Of a stretch of 64,000 nucleotides of DNA, positions 17,222 through 24,942 are shown one piece after another. The notes below the pieces were generated by a model. That model had not been told where the DNA came from. It saw only the letters and a program-made list of their open reading frames with translations, and did no database searches. How positions within the stretch are numbered: the stretch's first letter is position 1; every line of letters starts with the position of its first letter. The translations under genes and the position numbers were made by a program. Source of the stretch: Leptolyngbya subtilissima AS-A7 (GTDB taxonomy: Bacteria; Cyanobacteriota; Cyanobacteriia; Phormidesmidales; Phormidesmidaceae); contig NZ_JAMPKY010000001.1 in NCBI RefSeq assembly GCF_039962255.1, positions 62,001 to 126,000 of the forward strand, in the 5' to 3' direction.

Positions 17222-17629
17222 CTACTTCGTCTCTTGAGGGACTGTTTGTAGGGTTCGTTGAGAAGCAATGAAAACAGTCAGCAGGTACAGCAGCCCCAAC
17301 ACGCCGCCGCCATAGATTAATCCGCGAGAGAGATCAGAATCGAAGGTATAGAGAATACTGTGCTCAAGCCGTTTGTGCAGCCCGGCATGAATAGCGAGGA
17401 AGAGCGCCACGGCAATGCGCGACCAGCGACAAACAGCAGGAGCTTCATGATTGGTTAACCACAGCAGCCCCGCCACCAGGGGAATGTGAACCAGCACAAA
17501 GGCCACTTCGGCGATCGCGTCGGGCAGGCGATTGAGAATAAACAGGAGTCGCCACTCGGCTTGGGTCATGGCGTCGAGTTCGTGGGCCATGAGGGTGGCA
17601 AAGCCCAGGTAAAACAGCAGGTTTTCCAT
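17222..17629 (-). CDS. Hypothetical four-helix membrane protein (DUF6713-like)
   Basis: 135 aa with four hydrophobic segments: LLFYLGFATLMAHELDAM, AEVAFVLVHIPLVAGLLWL, IAVALFLAIHAGLHKRLEHS and GGGVLGLLYLLTVFIA. The HELDA and HAGLHxR histidines are conserved-looking. It resembles DUF6713 proteins from memory; no function is known. Monocistronic on the minus strand. Confidence 0.6.
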   Translation of the reverse strand: MENLLFYLGFATLMAHELDAMTQAEWRLLFILNRLPDAIAEVAFVLVHIPLVAGLLWLTNHEAPAVCRWSRIAVALFLAIHAGLHKRLEHSILYTFDSDLSRGLIYGGGVLGLLYLLTVFIASQRTLQTVPQETK

Positions 17630-17839
17630 TTTGAGTTACCGTTTGGTTGGGTCAACGATTTAAGACAGTAGGATAGCCGTCTCGGCTGTCCAGGGTTTAG
17701 GCAGAATGCTTGGCCTCCAAAGCCTGGACCTGATAAATTCTGATTCTTAAGCGTCTTGTTGTCTTCTGGGGCGTGAACTGATTCCGCCCCGACAATTCCG
17801 AGTTAGAGTGAGCAGTGATAGGTCATCTGGGGCGATGTT

Positions 17840-18538
17840 ATGTCTGAGCAAACCGGGAATATCTTACTGGTAGACGATGAGCCAGGTCTGCGCGAGGCGG
17901 TACAAGCCTATTTAGAAGACAGCGGCTTTACGGTGCGATCGGCCAGCAATGCTAAGGAAGGCTGGGATCTGCTGCAACAGGAGACGCCGGATGTCCTAAT
18001 CTCGGACATCATGATGCCCCAAGTTGACGGTTACGCCTTTTTGGCCCAGGTGCGCGATGATATTCGCTTTAAGGGGCTACCGGTGCTGTTTTTGACAGCG
18101 CGGGGCATGACCAGCGATCGCATTCAAGGCTACAACGCGGGCTGCGACGCCTATCTTTCTAAACCCTTCGACCCCGAAGAACTAGTAGCGGTAGTCAGCA
18201 ATCTAATGGGTCGCCGCGCCGCCCAAACCCTCGATGCCGGCGATGTGCCCGACATTGCTGTCATGGCTCGCCAGATTGAGGAAATCAAGGCCATGCTGAC
18301 CCAGAAAGGCGGTATTGCCAAGGTAGCCTCCGACATTCGCATTGACCTTACCCCCCGCGAACAGAGCGTGCTCGACTTGGTAGCCGAGGGGCTGATGAAC
18401 AAAGAAATTGCCAGCCGCTTGGAGACTAGCGTGCGCAACGTTGAAAAGTATGTCAGCCGTCTGTTTAGCAAAACCGGCACCAACAGCCGCACAGAGCTGG
18501 TGCGCTTCGCCTTAGAACACGGCATGGTGACAACTTAG
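17840..18538 (+). CDS. Response regulator, REC plus LuxR-type HTH (Rre1/Ycf29-like)
   Basis: 232 aa. Receiver domain: acidic pair DDE in ILLVDDEPGL, phospho-acceptor D in VLISDIMMPQVDG, T/K in FLTARG and SKPFDPEEL. C-terminal LuxR helix-turn-helix: LTPREQSVLDLVAEGLMNKEIASRLETSVRNVEKYVSRLFSKTGTNSRTELVRF. The layout and linker (VMARQIEEIKAMLTQ) match the cyanobacterial/plastid Ycf29 group, which includes Rre1 (stress-related in Synechocystis and Synechococcus). No kinase is adjacent. Ortholog call is inference. Confidence 0.9.
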   Translation: MSEQTGNILLVDDEPGLREAVQAYLEDSGFTVRSASNAKEGWDLLQQETPDVLISDIMMPQVDGYAFLAQVRDDIRFKGLPVLFLTARGMTSDRIQGYNAGCDAYLSKPFDPEELVAVVSNLMGRRAAQTLDAGDVPDIAVMARQIEEIKAMLTQKGGIAKVASDIRIDLTPREQSVLDLVAEGLMNKEIASRLETSVRNVEKYVSRLFSKTGTNSRTELVRFALEHGMVTT

Positions 18539-18559
18539 GGGCGGGAGTAAGCAGGTGCT

Positions 18560-19834
18560 TTAAGTTAGAGCCCCTGCAGTTAAGCCAATTAATGCCCCAG
18601 TGGGCACCAGTTGCCAGGTAGGGCGGCGGAACTGCACCAAGGCAATGAGGGCAGCAAGGCCTATGGCGATCGCAACAGCCGTGCGGGGCAGGGTGTCTTG
18701 CTGCAGAGCGGCGACGGACAGGGGAATGGCAGCGGCGGCGATCGCCCCCAACACCGCTGGCATCACTCCCTTGAGAAAGCTTTTCACCCAGGGGTTTCGT
18801 CGCAGCCGCACCAGAAACGGTGAGGCAAACATGATGAATAAAAACGACGGGGTAAAGATTGCGATCGTGGCGACCAGCGCCCCCAGTGCCCCGGCTACCT
18901 TATAGCCTACAAAAGCGGCGGTGATCACCACCGGGCCGGGGGTGAGTTCGCCCAGAGCAACCCCGTCAATGAACTGGTTAGGGGTCATCCAGCCAAAGTC
19001 ATCCACCACTGCCGTCTCTAGCAGAGGAATAATCACCAGGCCGCCGCCAAAGATAAAGGCCCCGGTCTTGAGAAAGAAGGTTGAGAGGGGGACGAAGTAG
19101 TCTTGAATGCGATCAAGACCCCAGAAGCTAGAAACCGCGACAGGGTCGGCGGGAAGATTCGCTAGCAGATTGGGAATATCCTGGGTGATAGGCAGCAGGG
19201 GGGCGAGCCAGGCACTCGTGCGGGGTGATGGCCCAGCGGGCGGTGGGGCGGTGGGGCGATAGATGATGAGTCCGGCCAGACCCGCTAGCAAAAAGAGCAG
19301 CAGAATATTGACGCGAAAGATGAGGGAGACAAGGAGGACAGTGAGGGCGATCGCCACCCCCTGCCAGTCTTTAATCGCCTTCTTGCCTAGCTTCCAGCAG
19401 AAGCCAAAAATGATGGCGATCACCACGGGCGAAATGCCCAAAAACAAGTCCTTAATTTGGGGTACCCCCTGGAACTTGAAGTAGGCCCACGACAGGGTGA
19501 GCACAATCAAAAACGCCGGCAAAATGAAGCAAACGCCCGCTACCAGCGCCCCCAGCTGTCCCGCTCGCAAGTACCCGATATAAATGCCGGTTTGGGTTGA
19601 GGCGGGGCCGGGCAGCATTTCGCAGATTGCTACCCCTTCAAGAAACTGCTCTTCTTTGAGCCAGCCGCGCCGCACCACTGCCTCATCGTGAATCATGGCA
19701 ATGTGGGCTTGGGGACCGCCAAAGCCGATCGCTCCTAGCCTTAGAAAGAGGCGGGCTAGCTCGCTTAGCCGAGCCGATAAACTCTCCTGAACCGGTTCTA
19801 CGGCTGGGAAATCTAATTCTGGCGGCTGGCTCAT
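18560..19834 (-). CDS. chrA: Chromate transporter ChrA
   Basis: Bidomain CHR-family chromate efflux protein, 424 aa from ATG 19834. Each half has the signature: N-half GAIGFGGPQAHIAMIHDE and CEMLPGPASTQTGIYIGYL, C-half TGAFIFGGGLVIIPLLE and LGELTPGPVVITAAFVGY. About ten hydrophobic helices. Intact, with no frameshift. A decayed PadR-type regulator lies directly upstream on the same strand. Confidence 0.95.
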   Translation of the reverse strand: MSQPPELDFPAVEPVQESLSARLSELARLFLRLGAIGFGGPQAHIAMIHDEAVVRRGWLKEEQFLEGVAICEMLPGPASTQTGIYIGYLRAGQLGALVAGVCFILPAFLIVLTLSWAYFKFQGVPQIKDLFLGISPVVIAIIFGFCWKLGKKAIKDWQGVAIALTVLLVSLIFRVNILLLFLLAGLAGLIIYRPTAPPPAGPSPRTSAWLAPLLPITQDIPNLLANLPADPVAVSSFWGLDRIQDYFVPLSTFFLKTGAFIFGGGLVIIPLLETAVVDDFGWMTPNQFIDGVALGELTPGPVVITAAFVGYKVAGALGALVATIAIFTPSFLFIMFASPFLVRLRRNPWVKSFLKGVMPAVLGAIAAAAIPLSVAALQQDTLPRTAVAIAIGLAALIALVQFRRPTWQLVPTGALIGLTAGALT

Positions 19835-19898
19835 GGGGCAAAACAATAATGCTGAAGCCACTGTATCGAAATTCGATAATTAGCCCCTATATCGAGCA

Positions 19899-20212
19899 CT
19901 ACATTCGCGAAGCTGAATCCTCATACAGTTCGCCGAAAAGCTCTTTGACCTTTTGCTTGGCGTCTTCTAGCCGCCGCTTGCCCAGTTCATCAGCCGAGTA
20001 AAGTTGTCGGTTCTAGGGTTTATCTCTTGCTTTTGCGGACGCCAGGTTAGCCTACGCTCTAGACGACGGAGCATGGGGTAAAGGGTTCCTGCGCCGAGGT
20101 TGTAACCGTAATAGCTCGGCTCCTCGATAAGGCCAAGACCAAAAATTGGCTTCTGCGCCGCTTGGTGAAGAATAAGCAGGCGAATTAGGCTGGAGTACAA
20201 GCTCACGTCCAT
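19899..20212 (-). pseudogene. PadR-family transcriptional regulator, frameshifted
   Basis: The start encodes a PadR winged-helix N-terminus (YSSLIRLLILHQAAQ, YGYNLGAGTLYPMLRRLERR). The open frame then runs into non-PadR sequence and stops at 19967. In another frame the expected C-terminus resumes: NRQLYSADELGKRRLEDAKQ, then VKELFGELYED, ending at 19899. Joining the two needs a frame change near 20065, and the second frame also carries an in-frame TAG (about 20008), so the gene looks disrupted at least twice. Its product would probably have repressed the adjacent chrA (inference). A sequencing error could explain one lesion but hardly both. Confidence 0.7.
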
Positions 20213-20304
20213 CTCTATGGAGGCATTAATGCTTTGAGGGACGAGCACTCCCTGATGATGGCATTAGGCTAACTATTGACACTTTTTAAGCTGGGGAAAA
20301 ACAC

Positions 20305-21030
20305 ATGAAACCCTACCAGGCCATCCCAATCTGCGATCGCAGTGAACCGCTAGTGCCCATCCCCTGCGATCGCTTTCCCCTAGTAGATCCTCACGTCTAT
20401 CAATCGCTAGGAGCCCCCTACGGTAACCAGTCACCCTACTCCCTCAGAGCAGGCGTACTCGCCGCCCTAACCGAAGCTCAGGATCAGCTCCAGTGGCAGC
20501 GTTCGGGTTGGCACATACAAATTTTTGACGCCTTTCGCCCTCTGGCGGTGCAGCGGTTTATGGTGGAGCACACTTTCACAGAGCGGGTACAAGCTCGGGG
20601 ATGGATGACTGAGGCTCTAACCCCTGCCCAGCGCGACGAGGTGATGGCGGAGGTGGCCCAGTTTTGGGCCATGCCCAGCGATGACCCAGCCACGCCGCCG
20701 CCCCACAGCACTGGGGCCGCGCTAGACGTGACGCTGATCGATGCTACTGGGAGCGTGGTCGATATGGGCTCGCCCATTGATGAGGTATCGCTGCGATCGC
20801 ACCCCAACCATTTTGCCGACCGCACGAACCCGGCTGAGCAAACCTTCCACGCCCACCGCACCCTGCTCAACCAGGTGATGGAGTCAGCGGGGTTTCGTCG
20901 CCACCCCAACGAGTGGTGGCACTTTTCGCTCGGCGATCAGCTCTGGGCCTGGCTGCGGCGGCAAGAAACCGGCAGCGACAAGTTTTTGGCCCACTATGGG
21001 CGAGCCTCGGTAGACTTGTGGGTACAGTGA
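20305..21030 (+). CDS. D-alanyl-D-alanine dipeptidase, VanX/DdpX type (peptidase M15D)
   Basis: Zinc dipeptidase that splits D-Ala-D-Ala. The M15D zinc motif HSTGAALDVTL (HxxGxAxD) at about residues 133-143 and the catalytic EWWHF near residue 202 are both present, as is the arginine in FDAFRP. 241 aa, no clear signal peptide, so likely cytoplasmic. In a cyanobacterium without other van genes nearby it more probably recycles cell-wall dipeptides than gives vancomycin resistance. Confidence 0.92.
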   Translation: MKPYQAIPICDRSEPLVPIPCDRFPLVDPHVYQSLGAPYGNQSPYSLRAGVLAALTEAQDQLQWQRSGWHIQIFDAFRPLAVQRFMVEHTFTERVQARGWMTEALTPAQRDEVMAEVAQFWAMPSDDPATPPPHSTGAALDVTLIDATGSVVDMGSPIDEVSLRSHPNHFADRTNPAEQTFHAHRTLLNQVMESAGFRRHPNEWWHFSLGDQLWAWLRRQETGSDKFLAHYGRASVDLWVQ

Positions 21031-21069
21031 AACCAGCGGATGCGGCAGTACCTAGAGGAGTCAGCAGCG

Positions 21070-21957
21070 ATGAGGGTGACAAAAGTTAGGTCTTGGTTAT
21101 GCTGGTCAACGGTTGTTCTGTTAGCAACGCTGGCTGCTGCCCCAGCCCACGGCCAATCCACGGCCGTTCTGCAGAATGCTTTGCGGTTAACGGTCTGCTT
21201 GAATGACTGGGATAGCGCGATCGCCTATACCAGCCAGCTCGAACAATCTGACCTGCCCGTCAAAACCCTTGCCGAGCTGGCGACGTTTCGTCGCCAAATG
21301 CAGCTATTTCGCCAAAACCAAACTGTGGTCAGCCCTATCGATGGCTGTGAACCCGTGCTCGCTGGGTTTGGCCTACCCGGATACAGCGGTCGGCCCCTAG
21401 ATTTTGATCGAGGAGTGTATTCCAGCGTGGGCCGTGGTGCCCCTGTCGTTGCCGCCGACCAGACCCTGCGCCAGTACGAGGCGCTTTGGCAGAGCGGGTT
21501 GGGCGTTACCGCCGACACTCCCCTTGATCCTCTAGCTGAGGCCCAGCGCGTCAACACCCGCAGCGGCAGCGGCGTCACCACCGGGGCTGTCAGTCGTCGG
21601 GTTGACATCTACGCCTTTCTGGGTGCTCAGGGAGACAGTGCCAACCTCGATTTAACCGTTATTCAGCAGCGCCGTGGGTTGCTCTACACCGACGATGCTG
21701 CCCAGTTGTTCTTATTCGACGCCGCCGGCCGTCTGCTGTCTGCCGGCCGCACTACCGCTGGTCAGCAACCTTACTTGGCTACCACACCTCTGCCCGCTAC
21801 CGGGGTTTACTATGCTGCCGTCACCACTCCTCAACACCAGCCTGTTCTTGACGAAGGAGGGTTTATCACTGGTTGGCAGGGCATTGGTACCAGCGCCATT
21901 ACATACACAATAACCATCGACGGTCTAACCCCTTCCCCAGAGCTGGGCCTGCGGTAG
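21070..21957 (+). CDS. Hypothetical exported protein with PPC-like C-terminal domain
   Basis: 295 aa from ATG 21070 (GAGGAG nine bases upstream). Signal peptide SWLCWSTVVLLATLAAAPAHGQS. Mid region is rich in short helices with two cysteines (VCLNDWDSAIAYTSQLEQ, DGCEPVLAG). The last 130 residues (RRVDIYAFLGAQGDSANLDLTVIQQRRG...LFLFDAAGRLLSAG...YYAAVTTPQHQP) look like a bacterial pre-peptidase C-terminal (PPC) beta-sandwich. Not further identified. Followed by a foldback element and a convergent gene. Confidence 0.7.
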   Translation: MRVTKVRSWLCWSTVVLLATLAAAPAHGQSTAVLQNALRLTVCLNDWDSAIAYTSQLEQSDLPVKTLAELATFRRQMQLFRQNQTVVSPIDGCEPVLAGFGLPGYSGRPLDFDRGVYSSVGRGAPVVAADQTLRQYEALWQSGLGVTADTPLDPLAEAQRVNTRSGSGVTTGAVSRRVDIYAFLGAQGDSANLDLTVIQQRRGLLYTDDAAQLFLFDAAGRLLSAGRTTAGQQPYLATTPLPATGVYYAAVTTPQHQPVLDEGGFITGWQGIGTSAITYTITIDGLTPSPELGLR

Positions 21958-21958
21958 A

Positions 21959-22046
21959 GGGGGAATAGGTGAAGTGAGGAAGGTAGGGAGATAGAGAATC
22001 TGGGAAATTTCCATTCTCTTCATCTTCCTCACTTCCTTATCCCCTA
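21959..22046. repeat. Intergenic foldback element a
   Basis: Imperfect inverted repeat: left arm from 21959 (GGGGGAATAGGTGAAGTGAG) pairs with right arm ending 22046 (CTCACTTCCTTATCCCC), with inner GAGAAT/ATTCTC and a central GGAAATTTCC palindrome. Sits between two convergent genes and could terminate both. Confidence 0.65.
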
Positions 22047-22060
22047 TCTTCTCCCTGCCC

Positions 22061-23311
22061 TTACGGCTGCCGACAAATCCCAAACACTGATGTAAACCCG
22101 TGCAGAAACGTCGTCTGCCCAACGGGGCCGATCTCGCCGCCGCAGAAAAAGCCTCCTATGGGGAGCCCGGGCAAATATTGGGCAAACAGACCTGAGTCAA
22201 AGTTGGCTTGGTTATAGAGCCCGGCACCGCGTCCTACACAGGCAAACATCAGCGCTCCGGCGGGGGCGATCGCTACGGGAGCCTGCTGCTGATAGTGCTG
22301 CAATAGGGTTTCGAGATCGGTGGCGGAGGTGTGGGCATCGCGTAGGTGAAACTGCACTCGCTGCCCAGGGCGCAGCCGGTCGCCCACCGCGATCGCGCCC
22401 ATTTTGGGGTCAACCCCCAGCAGCGTGCGAATCAAAAAGTCGCCTGGGTTGAGGCTGAGCTTAAAGCTGTCCTGGGCCATGCCGATAAAGAGAGAACTTT
22501 GGGCCAGTTGGCGATCGCCCTCAGATAGGGTTTCAAACAGCTCTTGCAGCAGTTCTAGGGGCGGGCGCGCCGAGTCGCCGTCCTCTGAGTCGCTCAAAGA
22601 CAGCAGAATGTTGCGCTCGGCCTTATCCACCCGATAGACAGGGCCGATGGGGCGACAGCCCTGGGCCACAATGGTGTCGAGCACAATTGGCCCCGCCAGG
22701 GCTACTCCAACCGCGCCTTCGCTGTGCAGGGTGCGATCGCAAAATAGCCCACTGTGGCGATTGAACCCGTCAACGCTAGCCAGACCGCCAATCTTCACGC
22801 CGCTGGGGTAGGCAAAATCAAGCCCCTGCAGCAGGTCGGTCACCTTGGATGAAAAGGGGTCAGCCATCAAAATAAACTGGGGGTTGGCCTCTGGTGCGAC
22901 CCCCATCAGCTCAGACCAGGCATTGGGTGGGCTATCGAGATCTGGCAGGTCATCGCTCGACAGATGAAAGCTCCGCACCGTTACCCCTGGCAGCCGCGCC
23001 AGCGTCAGACTAAGCGCTGGAGTGTCCTCTAGTTCTTGGGGATGGCCTTGGTCATCCATGCCGACAATACCGCCGCCGCTGCATCCCACCAGAGCGGGTA
23101 TGGGCAATAGGTCGTGGAGCAGGGGCAGCAGGCGAGCAAATTCGCTGGTAAACGACGACGAAATGAACACAATGCCCAGATCAGGGGGCCCCGTCAGTCG
23201 GTGCTTAAGCTGCTCTACCACGTCCTTCACGGCCCCCTCAAGGGAGGGACGGGCCGATACCGCATTGGCCCACTCTATGGGCGGAAGGTCTAGCTGGGGA
23301 ATGTCGGTCAT
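22061..23311 (-). CDS. FIST N- and C-domain sensor protein
   Basis: 416 aa from ATG 23311, which has GGAGGGGG upstream; the longer frame from 23413 is non-family sequence. FIST-N: LGIVFISSSFTSEFARLLPLLHDLLPIPALVGCSGGGIVG. FIST-C: GALMFACVGRGAGLYNQANFDSGLFAQYLPGLPIGGFFCGGEIGPVG, with the CxGRG loop. FIST domains are predicted small-ligand sensors in signal transduction, often close to kinases; no kinase is adjacent here. Confidence 0.93.
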   Translation of the reverse strand: MTDIPQLDLPPIEWANAVSARPSLEGAVKDVVEQLKHRLTGPPDLGIVFISSSFTSEFARLLPLLHDLLPIPALVGCSGGGIVGMDDQGHPQELEDTPALSLTLARLPGVTVRSFHLSSDDLPDLDSPPNAWSELMGVAPEANPQFILMADPFSSKVTDLLQGLDFAYPSGVKIGGLASVDGFNRHSGLFCDRTLHSEGAVGVALAGPIVLDTIVAQGCRPIGPVYRVDKAERNILLSLSDSEDGDSARPPLELLQELFETLSEGDRQLAQSSLFIGMAQDSFKLSLNPGDFLIRTLLGVDPKMGAIAVGDRLRPGQRVQFHLRDAHTSATDLETLLQHYQQQAPVAIAPAGALMFACVGRGAGLYNQANFDSGLFAQYLPGLPIGGFFCGGEIGPVGQTTFLHGFTSVFGICRQP

Positions 23312-23649
23312 TGGGTAGCCCCCTCCTTGGGTTGGTTCCAGTCTAGATCGGATTGCTCCTCCCCCTGAGTAAATTGACCTGGGCTCAGAATGTTCAACGA
23401 TTACCCCTGCCACTGTGGAGATGTGTACAATGGGTAATGAGTACTTATACTGACCTCGTCTGGGCCAACCGGGGAGTCTGTCAAGGGCGTAACCCTGCCT
23501 CTATGGGGTAGAGTTTTCACCGCCAGAGCCTCTGAATCGGTGCAGTATACTGAGCCTGGAGTTGGGATCTGACAATCTAAAGCCATAGTTTGCCTCTGCT
23601 GACCAGGCCACAGGCCCCCGCTAGTTGTTTACAAACGGTAAGAAAGGAC

Positions 23650-23877
23650 ATGAGCGAGAACATCAAAGAGCGCATTGAAAAAGAAATTGAAGGTGCCCGG
23701 GCCGCCTGTGATGCCAGCGGCGGCAGCTCCCAGGAGTGCGCCGCTGCTTGGGATGCCGTAGAAGAGCTTCAGGCGGAAGCCTCTCACCAGCGCGACAAAG
23801 GCACTGATAAAAACTCTCTAGAAGTCTACTGTGACAACAACCCCGAAGCCGACGAGTGCCGAGTGTACGACACCTAG
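23650..23877 (+). CDS. cp12: CP12, Calvin-cycle redox switch protein
   Basis: 75-aa intrinsically disordered protein that in the dark bridges GAPDH and phosphoribulokinase into an inactive complex. Both redox cysteine pairs are present: ACDASGGSSQECAAAWDAVEEL (N-terminal pair and the AWD_VEEL PRK-binding core) and VYCDNNPEADECRVYD (C-terminal pair that enters the GAPDH active site). ATG 23650 follows AGAAAGGAC. Standard full-length cyanobacterial CP12. Confidence 0.96.
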   Translation: MSENIKERIEKEIEGARAACDASGGSSQECAAAWDAVEELQAEASHQRDKGTDKNSLEVYCDNNPEADECRVYDT

Positions 23878-23911
23878 GCTAGTGGGCTGCCTCACGAGAG
23901 GTTAAAGCGCT

Positions 23912-23944
23912 GCAAAAACGTCTCGATCGCCGGGGCGTTTTTGC
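23912..23944 (+). terminator. Terminator after cp12
   Basis: GCAAAAACG and CGTTTTTGC form a perfect 9-bp stem around a 15-nt loop; the T-run lies in the descending arm. Located 35 bp after the cp12 stop. Confidence 0.75.
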
Positions 23945-24012
23945 GTTTTAACCACCGCTTTTGCCTGTTGTCCTTGCTTGTACTTGAACCTATCCCTCAA
24001 CCGATCGCTGCT

Positions 24013-24366
24013 ATGACGCTGACAGTCTATGGCATTCCCACCTGTAGCACCTGCAAAAAAGCCCTGCAATGGTTAGATAGCCGCGCCATTGCCTACGACT
24101 TTGTCAACACTAAAGAACACCCTCCCAGCCAAGCCACGATAGCGGCTTGGGTAGATAGCCTAGGCAGCAAGCCCATGCGCAATACCTCGGGGCAGTCCTA
24201 CCGGGCGTTGGGAGACGACAAGCAGACCTGGGGTGATCTTGATTGGGTCAACGCCTTCACCAACGATGCCATGCTGCTAAAACGTCCTCTGTTTGTCAAA
24301 GATGGCCAGGCGGTACTGGTTGGGTTTCGGGCGACCGAGACCGAGCTGAACGACCTGCTTGGCTAA
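24013..24366 (+). CDS. Spx/MgsR/YffB-type ArsC-like protein
   Basis: 117 aa from ATG 24013. Thioredoxin-fold ArsC family: YGIPTCSTCKKALQWLD with a CxxC, the central MRNTSGQSYRALGDD segment and the C-terminal LLKRPLFVKDGQAVLVGFR. In this subfamily members are annotated as Spx-like or YffB-like rather than true arsenate reductases; the CxxC suggests redox sensing. Function here unproven. Confidence 0.88.
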   Translation: MTLTVYGIPTCSTCKKALQWLDSRAIAYDFVNTKEHPPSQATIAAWVDSLGSKPMRNTSGQSYRALGDDKQTWGDLDWVNAFTNDAMLLKRPLFVKDGQAVLVGFRATETELNDLLG

Positions 24367-24455
24367 ACACCCTAAGCCAAAAGCGCCGATGCATAGGGCT
24401 GAGAATGATGCGAAACGCGCTAGGGAGTCGTTGGTTAGCACCGCTCTCCGTAATC

Positions 24456-24490
24456 AAAAGCTCCGACCCTCTATGGATCGGAGCTTGTAA
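24456..24490. terminator. Bidirectional hairpin between the ArsC-like gene and csbD
   Basis: AAGCTCCGA (24458) and TCGGAGCTT (ending 24486) make a perfect 9-bp stem with an 11-nt loop, between two convergent genes. A short A/T-rich flank on both sides is compatible with shared termination. Confidence 0.65.
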
Positions 24491-24523
24491 GATTAGATGT
24501 CCCTGAGCAGAGCTGCTAGGGCA

Positions 24524-24706
24524 TTAGTCAATGGCGCGCTTGACGTTGTCTTTTGCGTCTTCTACACCGTGGCGCACATCAGACTCAGCCTGCTTTGCCT
24601 TACCTTCGGCTTGAGCTTGGCGATCGCCTGTCACCTTGCCAGCACCTTCCTGGAGCTTGCCTTCAACATCTTTAGCGGCGGCCTTGGCTCTATCTTCAAT
24701 AGACAT
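24524..24706 (-). CDS. CsbD family stress-response protein
   Basis: 60-aa hydrophilic alpha-helical protein: MSIEDRAKAAAKDVEGKLQEGAGKVTGDRQAQAEGKAKQAES, the CsbD-like pattern. In Bacillus CsbD is a general-stress protein of unknown biochemical role. GGAGA lies upstream of the ATG. Confidence 0.9.
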   Translation of the reverse strand: MSIEDRAKAAAKDVEGKLQEGAGKVTGDRQAQAEGKAKQAESDVRHGVEDAKDNVKRAID

Positions 24707-24942
24707 AATGTAATTATCTCCTAAGAGGTTACCTTTGTAGCTTAGGGCGAGGCGAGGGAAGCCCCCTCTGTAGAGAGGCAGAAGGTAGTCTCTCCCAAAT
24801 TGTAGGTATTGCTACGGTTCATCCCTGAATGTTTGCTGGGGTAACAGTGTAGGTTTGCCTCTAGGGAGTATCCTGAAGCATCATGGGAGGCCTGTCTCCC
24901 AAAACAGACTTTAAACTCAGGACTTAAACTGGGGCTTGAACT

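Noticed and set aside
20305-21030. VanX-like dipeptidase as a vancomycin-resistance locus
   Set aside because: No vanH, vanA-type ligase or vanRS nearby; wall-peptide recycling is a simpler explanation.
23401-23586. Minus-strand ORF between the FIST and cp12 genes
   Set aside because: No SD, no recognisable composition; probably open by chance in the promoter region.
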